From an uncultured Paraprevotella sp. (GTDB taxonomy: Bacteria; Bacteroidota; Bacteroidia; Bacteroidales; Bacteroidaceae), in contig CALUNJ010000016.1 in assembly GCA_944321975.1 (NCBI GenBank), positions 1-36,995 of the forward strand: a stretch of DNA of 36,995 nucleotides. Direction: 5' to 3'. The notes beneath the pieces are model-generated. The model was not told the origin of the DNA, did no database searches, and saw only the letters and a program-made list of their open reading frames with translations. Numbering within the stretch: the first letter of the stretch is position 1; each line of letters begins with the position of its first letter. Shown here piece after piece: positions 33,201 to 36,995 of the stretch. Both the position numbers and the translations under genes were made by a program.

Positions 33201-34739
33201 GCTGAAGGCTCCTTCGGCCGTCAGTGCGAGGTGAGGGTCGTCGATGCCGGCCTTGCCGTCGAAGCCGCCGTCATGATAGGTGGCATCAAGAGTGATGTTG
33301 CGGTAATCGTGTTGTTTGAAGTGGAACTGATGGATTTTCCCGTTCACGGAAACCCAAGGTTGTCCGTTGCGTCTGATCCATCCTTTTCCGGTGAGGTCGA
33401 AAGCCGCGGAGCCTATCTCCTTTTCTTTTCCCAATAGTTTTCCGAGCATGAGCTTGTTGCTGCTGATGTCGGCATCAAAACGGTTGCCCTCCGTCAGTTT
33501 GACGGACACGGAGAGGGTGCCGGCTTTGGTGCGGAGGGTCATGTCGGTGGCCACACGTTGCCGGCTGTATGCCGCGAACCCTTCTCCTCTCACTTCTCCG
33601 GCGGCCAGTATCAGCTGGGTGAGCCATTTTTGTGACTTGCCTTTTATGAGTTCGGCAAAATCCCGTAGTCCGGAACTTCCTATTTCCAGGTTGCGGATGC
33701 GTGCGAGGACTGAAAGCTGCTCTTTTTCCGTCAGATGGTTGATCGTCAATGGAACTTCAAGGTCGATGCCGTGGTCTTTGGTGTGAATAGAGAAATGACG
33801 GACTTGGACTTGTTCGAGATCGCCGGACATTTGTGCTTCTATGTGTAAGGGCTGCAGGCTACTGAGCGTTGCGGCTTTCCGGAGCGCGGGAGAGAGGGGA
33901 GAGAAGTCGGTTGCCGAGAATATGCCCTGTTCGATTCCTCCCTGGAATTTCAGGTCGTGGATTTTCTTTTTTCCGTGGGGTGCAGGCTCTTCTCTCCGGA
34001 ACGTGAGGAAGAAAGGCGAAAGGGTTAGTCGTGAGTTGGGCATCTCGAGGAGGAAATCTTCCATGACGGCGTGTGTCTTGCCGGCAATGACCCTGAAGGC
34101 CATCTGGTTCAATTTCAGCCCCGATTGTTCTTCGAAAGCGAGCTTTTTGAGGCGCAGGTTCAACGAGTCTTTCGAGTAGTGTTTGAGGGAAAGCGTGGCG
34201 CTGATTTTATTTAAGACGACGTGGGAGGGATTGAATCGTTCCGGCGTGGAGGGCTTGTCATGCTCGTGCCACGTCAGTTTGCCTCTTCTGACCAAGATGG
34301 AGTTGATGCGGAGGTCCGGCCCTTCTGAAGGCTTCCCGCTTCCGGAAAATGCATCGATAAGGAACTGGAAGTTCGGGCTGCTTTTTGCGTTTTCCCGGTA
34401 GAGGTTGATATCGAATCCATAGAATTGGATGTTGGAGATGGAGATTTTCCCATGTAACAATTCCGATAGCTCCATTTTGGCTGAAAGCCGCGAGGCTTTT
34501 AGCAATTCTTTGCCTTTTTGGTCTTTCACCGAAACTTTGTCTAAAATAATCCGGTTGAAAAAGCCAAAGTCCACCCGTGAAATGGAAACTTCCGTCTGAA
34601 GTAGGTGTTCCAGCATCTCCGTGGCGACGGACGTGCTTCCCCGTTGCACTGCCGGGACATGGAGTAGTGCGATCAAAAGCAGGTAGCCACCGACAACAAT
34701 GCCTGCGATAATCCTGAATATTTTCCTTAGTTTTTTTAT
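30246..34739 (-). CDS. tamB: Translocation and assembly module protein TamB
   Basis: A very long inner-membrane-anchored protein (about 1498 residues from the start proposed here). The N-terminal transmembrane segment is RKIFRIIAGIVVGGYLLLIA. The rest is a repetitive beta-rich body typical of AsmA/TamB-like lipid-transport bridges. The C-terminus has the TamB domain (GRLLNNRLLINGNFGYRDNA, then LTRSGNVSLKAYSKTNDRYF). TamB spans the periplasm and helps phospholipid transport or outer-membrane protein assembly. The reading frame has no ATG: the natural first codon before KKLRKIFR is ATA at 34739-34737, and the first usable alternative is TTG at 34676, which would cut into the membrane helix. The 3' end overlaps the acyltransferase start by four bases. 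Confidence 0.9.
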   Translation of the reverse strand: MKKLRKIFRIIAGIVVGGYLLLIALLHVPAVQRGSTSVATEMLEHLLQTEVSISRVDFGFFNRIILDKVSVKDQKGKELLKASRLSAKMELSELLHGKISISNIQFYGFDINLYRENAKSSPNFQFLIDAFSGSGKPSEGPDLRINSILVRRGKLTWHEHDKPSTPERFNPSHVVLNKISATLSLKHYSKDSLNLRLKKLAFEEQSGLKLNQMAFRVIAGKTHAVMEDFLLEMPNSRLTLSPFFLTFRREEPAPHGKKKIHDLKFQGGIEQGIFSATDFSPLSPALRKAATLSSLQPLHIEAQMSGDLEQVQVRHFSIHTKDHGIDLEVPLTINHLTEKEQLSVLARIRNLEIGSSGLRDFAELIKGKSQKWLTQLILAAGEVRGEGFAAYSRQRVATDMTLRTKAGTLSVSVKLTEGNRFDADISSNKLMLGKLLGKEKEIGSAAFDLTGKGWIRRNGQPWVSVNGKIHQFHFKQHDYRNITLDATYHDGGFDGKAGIDDPHLALTAEGAFSLKAHIPYIKGELSVARFAPHALSLTPKYEGTTFQGHIKADFQGNDLEDLDGMVAVSDFAMTSPKERYAPGSILLTASKDSETRKLSVQSDFLHAEMAGNFKMGTLIAHSRELLHRYIPTFVKAPQKQKDTTDEVSLNVRISHAEPLEKILGIPLHIHEPAHIHSYFNSQTGQFDFDASIPSFDYNGQRFTDIATMAGLLDDSIACTLKFKKQVGKSPVDFSLQARAAYDEIYARMAWTNHAEKAYKGHIAARTRFSLNEEKRTVTDIDFLPSQIIVNDSVWNVHASRIHATPGKIHVDRFKIDQADRHLMLNGNVSAQTGDTLTADLKDINLEYIFNIINFHTVEFTGQATGKAYGTQLMKSPSFDARLQVKGFTFNEAYLGDMAVHGGWNKAENAVFLNADIADPAHQGTTEVNGDIRIGAPPRGGIDLLIRTKNIDLSFLNKYTEGIFTNLQGRASGWTRVFGPFKGINLEGDMLVSEARTKVDAIGVEYRLINDSVILRPDRIYFRDTKIYDPQGSPESGGHYALVNGELRHSHLSNLNYQFDIEAHNVLGYDIRDFGDEAFCGTAYATGRIGFQGRPGELDIHINARPEAGTVFSYNLTSPTTLTDNQFISYKNCKDSTATSSSTPTAETTPATPETDMRISFQLDLVPEATMKILMDPRAGDYVALNGHGNIRANYYNKGDFTMYGTYTVDHGIYKLSLQDVIRKDFTFNPGGTIIFGGIPTEADLNLQAVYTVPSVSLNDLSAGATFSQNNVRVNCLMNLTGKARAPQIGFDFDLPNVNEDEKQMVRSLISTEEEKNMQVIYLLGIGRFYTYDYNNTEQSQSSVAMKSLLSSTLSGQLNQMFSNILGNNSNWNIGTSLSTGDMGWSDMDVEGLLSGRLLNNRLLINGNFGYRDNATTTTSNFIGDFDVQWLLTRSGNVSLKAYSKTNDRYFTKSSITTQGIGIGLKRDFNSWRDMFRMFIPKKKRNAAAPHSPQTTSR

Positions 34740-34758
34740 GCGCTCATCATTTACTCCA

Positions 34759-34766
34759 CAAAAATA
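34759..34766 (-). promoter_or_regulatory. -7 element of tamB
   Basis: TATTTTTG reads 34766-34759 on the minus strand, matching TAnnTTTG. Transcription would start near 34752, only about a dozen bases before the proposed ATA start, which excludes a start much further upstream. No good -33 element is visible. Confidence 0.45.
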
Positions 34767-34809
34767 GTATTTTCTTTTTAGATTTCTTCACTTTGTCACA
34801 TTTTTAATG

Positions 34810-34818
34810 TAATTTTGC
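34810..34818 (+). promoter_or_regulatory. -7 element of the nqr operon
   Basis: TAATTTTGC at 34810-34818 is a perfect -7 match, about 40 bases before nqrA. The TTTG at 34792-34795 is only 14 bases upstream, so the -33 assignment is weak. It is divergent from the tamB promoter, with the two -7 elements about 45 bases apart. Confidence 0.5.
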
Positions 34819-34857
34819 CACGTTTTTAAAGACAACCATTTTAATTATTCCTATTAT

Positions 34858-36207
34858 ATGGCAAATGTAATTAAATTACGCAAGGGCCTTGACGTGAACC
34901 TCAAGGGCCAGGCTGCCAAGGAGACGTTCGAAGTGAAAAAGCCCGGCGTTTATGCGTTGATGCCGGATGACTTTACGGGGACGAAGCCCAAGGTAGTGGT
35001 CAAAGAGGGCGATGCGGTCAAGGTGGGGGATGCCTTGTTTGTGGACAAGGTACACCCCGAAGTGAAGTTCGTCTCTCCCGTGAGTGGAAAAGTGGCGATG
35101 GTGGAGCGTGGTGACCGCCGCAAGGTGTTGAGTGTGCGCGTGGAAGCTGATGCGCAACAACAGTATGTGGATTTCGGCAAGAAGAGCCTGGAGCAGATGT
35201 CGGCCCAGGAAGTGAAAGACTTTCTTCTGGAAACAGGCTTGTTCGGCTTTTTCAAACAACGGCCTTATGACGTGGTGCCCGATCCTGCGGTAGCTCCGAA
35301 GGCGATTTTTGTGTCCGCCTTCAATTCCATGCCGTTGGCGGCCGATTTCGAGTATGTCTTGAACGGTCGTGAGGACGATTTCCAAGCCGGGCTTGATGTC
35401 TTGGCAAAGATGGCGAAGACCTATCTTGGCGTGAGCACGAAACAGACGGCTCCGGCGTTGACGGCTGCCAAGAACGTGACGGTGACGTTTTTCGATGGCC
35501 CTGCACCGGCAGGCAACGTGGGGGTGCAGATCAATCATATAGATCCTGTGAACAAAGGTGAGACGGTGTGGACGCTCGGCGCGGAAGAGGTCATATTCGT
35601 TGGCCATCTGTTCAATACCGGCAAGCTGGACTTCACTCGTGTGATTGCTTTTGCTGGTTCGGAAGTGAAGAAGCCGGCTTATTGCCAGATGACGGTAGGG
35701 CAGCAGTTGTCCACATTGGTGGAAAGCCGTGTGACGGAAGGACGCACCTTGCGTGTCGTCAGCGGCAACGTGATGACCGGCGTGAAGGCTTCCCCGGAAG
35801 GTTTCCTGGCGGCCCACGCGACGGAAGTGAACGTGATTCCCGAAGGCGACGATGTGCATGAGATGCTGGGCTGGATCATGCCGCGTTTCAATGATTATTC
35901 TTCCAGCCGCGCCTATTGCAGTTGGCTTTCCGGAAAGAAGGCCTATGCGCTTGACGCCCGCGTGAAAGGCGGGGAACGCCACATGATCATGTCGGGCGAG
36001 TACGACCGCGTGTTCCCGATGGACATCTTCCCGGAACAATTGGTCAAGGCCATCATCACGGGCGATATCGACCGGATGGAGGCGTTGGGTATCTATGAGG
36101 TGGCTCCCGAGGACTTCGCCTTGTGCGAGTTTGTGGATTCTTCGAAACTCGAAGTGCAGCGCATCGTACGCGAAGGGCTGGACATGCTCCGCAAGGAAAT
36201 GGCTTAA
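34858..36207 (+). CDS. nqrA: Na+-translocating NADH:quinone reductase subunit A
   Basis: A 449-residue soluble NqrA of normal length, which holds no redox cofactor and contacts quinone at the membrane interface. Characteristic segments are the start IKLRKGLDVNLKGQA, the lipoyl-like PVSGKVAMVERGDRRKVLSV, FGFFKQRPYDVVPDPAVAPK, and GVQINHIDPVNKGE. The Nqr complex couples NADH oxidation and quinone reduction to Na+ export, the main respiratory ion pump of many Bacteroidales. Gene order nqrA-nqrB is standard; 33 bases separate the two. Confidence 0.97.
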   Translation: MANVIKLRKGLDVNLKGQAAKETFEVKKPGVYALMPDDFTGTKPKVVVKEGDAVKVGDALFVDKVHPEVKFVSPVSGKVAMVERGDRRKVLSVRVEADAQQQYVDFGKKSLEQMSAQEVKDFLLETGLFGFFKQRPYDVVPDPAVAPKAIFVSAFNSMPLAADFEYVLNGREDDFQAGLDVLAKMAKTYLGVSTKQTAPALTAAKNVTVTFFDGPAPAGNVGVQINHIDPVNKGETVWTLGAEEVIFVGHLFNTGKLDFTRVIAFAGSEVKKPAYCQMTVGQQLSTLVESRVTEGRTLRVVSGNVMTGVKASPEGFLAAHATEVNVIPEGDDVHEMLGWIMPRFNDYSSSRAYCSWLSGKKAYALDARVKGGERHMIMSGEYDRVFPMDIFPEQLVKAIITGDIDRMEALGIYEVAPEDFALCEFVDSSKLEVQRIVREGLDMLRKEMA

Positions 36208-36240
36208 ATATGTTTCATCGCAATTAAATAACAGATTATA

Positions 36241-36995
36241 ATGAATGCGTTAAGAAAATATCTGGATAAGATAAAGCCTTCTTTCGAGGAAGGAGGCAAA
36301 CTTCACGCCTTCCGGTCGGTGTTCGAAGGGTTCGAATCATTCCTTTTCGTGCCTAACACCACGTCGAAGACGGGAGTGAACGTACACGATGCGATCGACA
36401 GCAAGCGCATCATGATTTTTGTGGTCATCGCGTTGATGCCGGCACTTTTGTTCGGCATGTACAACATCGGTTACCAGAATTATGCTGAGGCCGGAGTGGA
36501 CGGCACGTTTTGGGAGATGTTCGGTTTCGGCTTCCTGGCTGTGTTGCCCAAGATTATCGTGTCTTATGTGGTAGGGTTGGGCATCGAGTTCATCGTGGCC
36601 CAGTGGAAGCATGAGGAGATTCAGGAGGGCTATCTGGTGACGGGCATGCTCGTGCCGATGATTGTGCCGGTGGACTGCCCGTTGTGGATTATCGCCATTG
36701 CCTGTGCCTTTGCCGTGATTTTCGCCAAGGAAATCTTCGGCGGAACGGGTATGAACATCTTCAACGTGGCTTTGATTACCCGTGCGTTCCTTTTCTTTGC
36801 CTATCCTACGGCCATGAGCGGTGACGCTTGCTGGGTGGCGAAGGAAAGCATCTGCGGTTTGGGCAACGATTTGGTTGACGGCTTCACGAAGGCCACTCCG
36901 CTCGGCGAGGTGGCTACGGGTACGGTGCCTGCTTTCTCTTGGGATCAGGTGTGGGGCTTCATTCCGGGATCCATCGGTGAGACCAGCGTGGTGGC
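36241..36995 (+). CDS. nqrB: Na+-translocating NADH:quinone reductase subunit B, truncated by the window end
   Basis: 251 codons are visible and the frame is still open. The N-terminus (LRKYLDKIKPSFEEGGKLHA) and the long hydrophobic helices match NqrB, as does AKEIFGGTGMNIFNVALITRA. GSIGETS at the very end is the motif whose Thr carries the covalently bound FMN. NqrB is a membrane subunit central to Na+ translocation. The remaining roughly 130 residues and nqrC-F are expected beyond the window. Confidence 0.96.
   Translation, partial: MNALRKYLDKIKPSFEEGGKLHAFRSVFEGFESFLFVPNTTSKTGVNVHDAIDSKRIMIFVVIALMPALLFGMYNIGYQNYAEAGVDGTFWEMFGFGFLAVLPKIIVSYVVGLGIEFIVAQWKHEEIQEGYLVTGMLVPMIVPVDCPLWIIAIACAFAVIFAKEIFGGTGMNIFNVALITRAFLFFAYPTAMSGDACWVAKESICGLGNDLVDGFTKATPLGEVATGTVPAFSWDQVWGFIPGSIGETSVV

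Noticed and set aside
1..36995. tRNA, rRNA, CRISPR arrays and transposase genes
   Set aside because: Looked for across the window and none recognised by eye; a covariance-model scan would be needed to exclude small RNAs.

Overview
The window reads as a chromosomal segment from an anaerobic gut- or oral-type member of the order Bacteroidales (phylum Bacteroidota). The evidence is type IX secretion components (PorU and PorV), TAnnTTTGC-type -7 promoter elements instead of sigma70 boxes, few Shine-Dalgarno sequences, a Na+-translocating NADH:quinone reductase, BspA-like leucine-rich repeat surface proteins, many lipoproteins and fucose/glycan utilisation genes. Genus cannot be settled from the sequence alone.

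Region 1 (1-4930) is the most unusual part. It is a compact ribosomal-peptide (RiPP) locus of the poorly characterised 'CXXX-repeat' type. It has two Cys-rich precursors with twin-arginine leaders (499-801 and 904-1415, the second apparently frameshifted), a radical SAM/SPASM maturase (1429-2652), a companion SPASM-like protein without the radical SAM cluster motif (2657-3601), a 90-residue accessory protein (3595-3867) and tatA plus tatC (3874-4930). The last five genes overlap or nearly touch. The simplest reading is that the Cys repeats are modified in the cytoplasm and the finished, possibly folded, products are exported by a co-encoded Tat translocase. The first precursor would be a soluble periplasmic product and the second a lipoprotein.

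Region 2 (4931-7924) is the rplM-rpsI-rpsB-tsf translation operon, with a promoter, structured leaders before rplM and rpsB, and a strong terminator after tsf. Region 3 (8395-14572) is a fumarylacetoacetase-family gene, porU, porV and ispF, in one closely packed transcription unit. Region 4 (14573-21631) is a fucose/glycan block: a sugar mutarotase, a FucP-type transporter, a secreted GH2 glycosidase and a secreted GH29 fucosidase.

Region 5 (21632-27455) is accessory. It holds a decayed C-terminal fragment of a BspA/T9SS-sorted protein, a lipoprotein metallophosphoesterase with an outer-membrane-type partner, a lipoprotein metallo-beta-lactamase-fold hydrolase, a BspA-like gene broken by one in-frame stop behind a complex structured leader, and two paralogous small lipoproteins. 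Region 6 (27456-28702) has no gene that I can support. Region 7 (28703-34739, minus strand) is tamB, an acyltransferase and a nucleoside deaminase in one operon; tamB seems to lack a standard start codon. Region 8 (34810-36995) is the start of the nqr operon (nqrA and truncated nqrB).

A long palindrome recurs in three intergenic regions (8104-8165, 19538-19603, and a half-copy at 24742-24770) and is probably a dispersed repeat of this genome.
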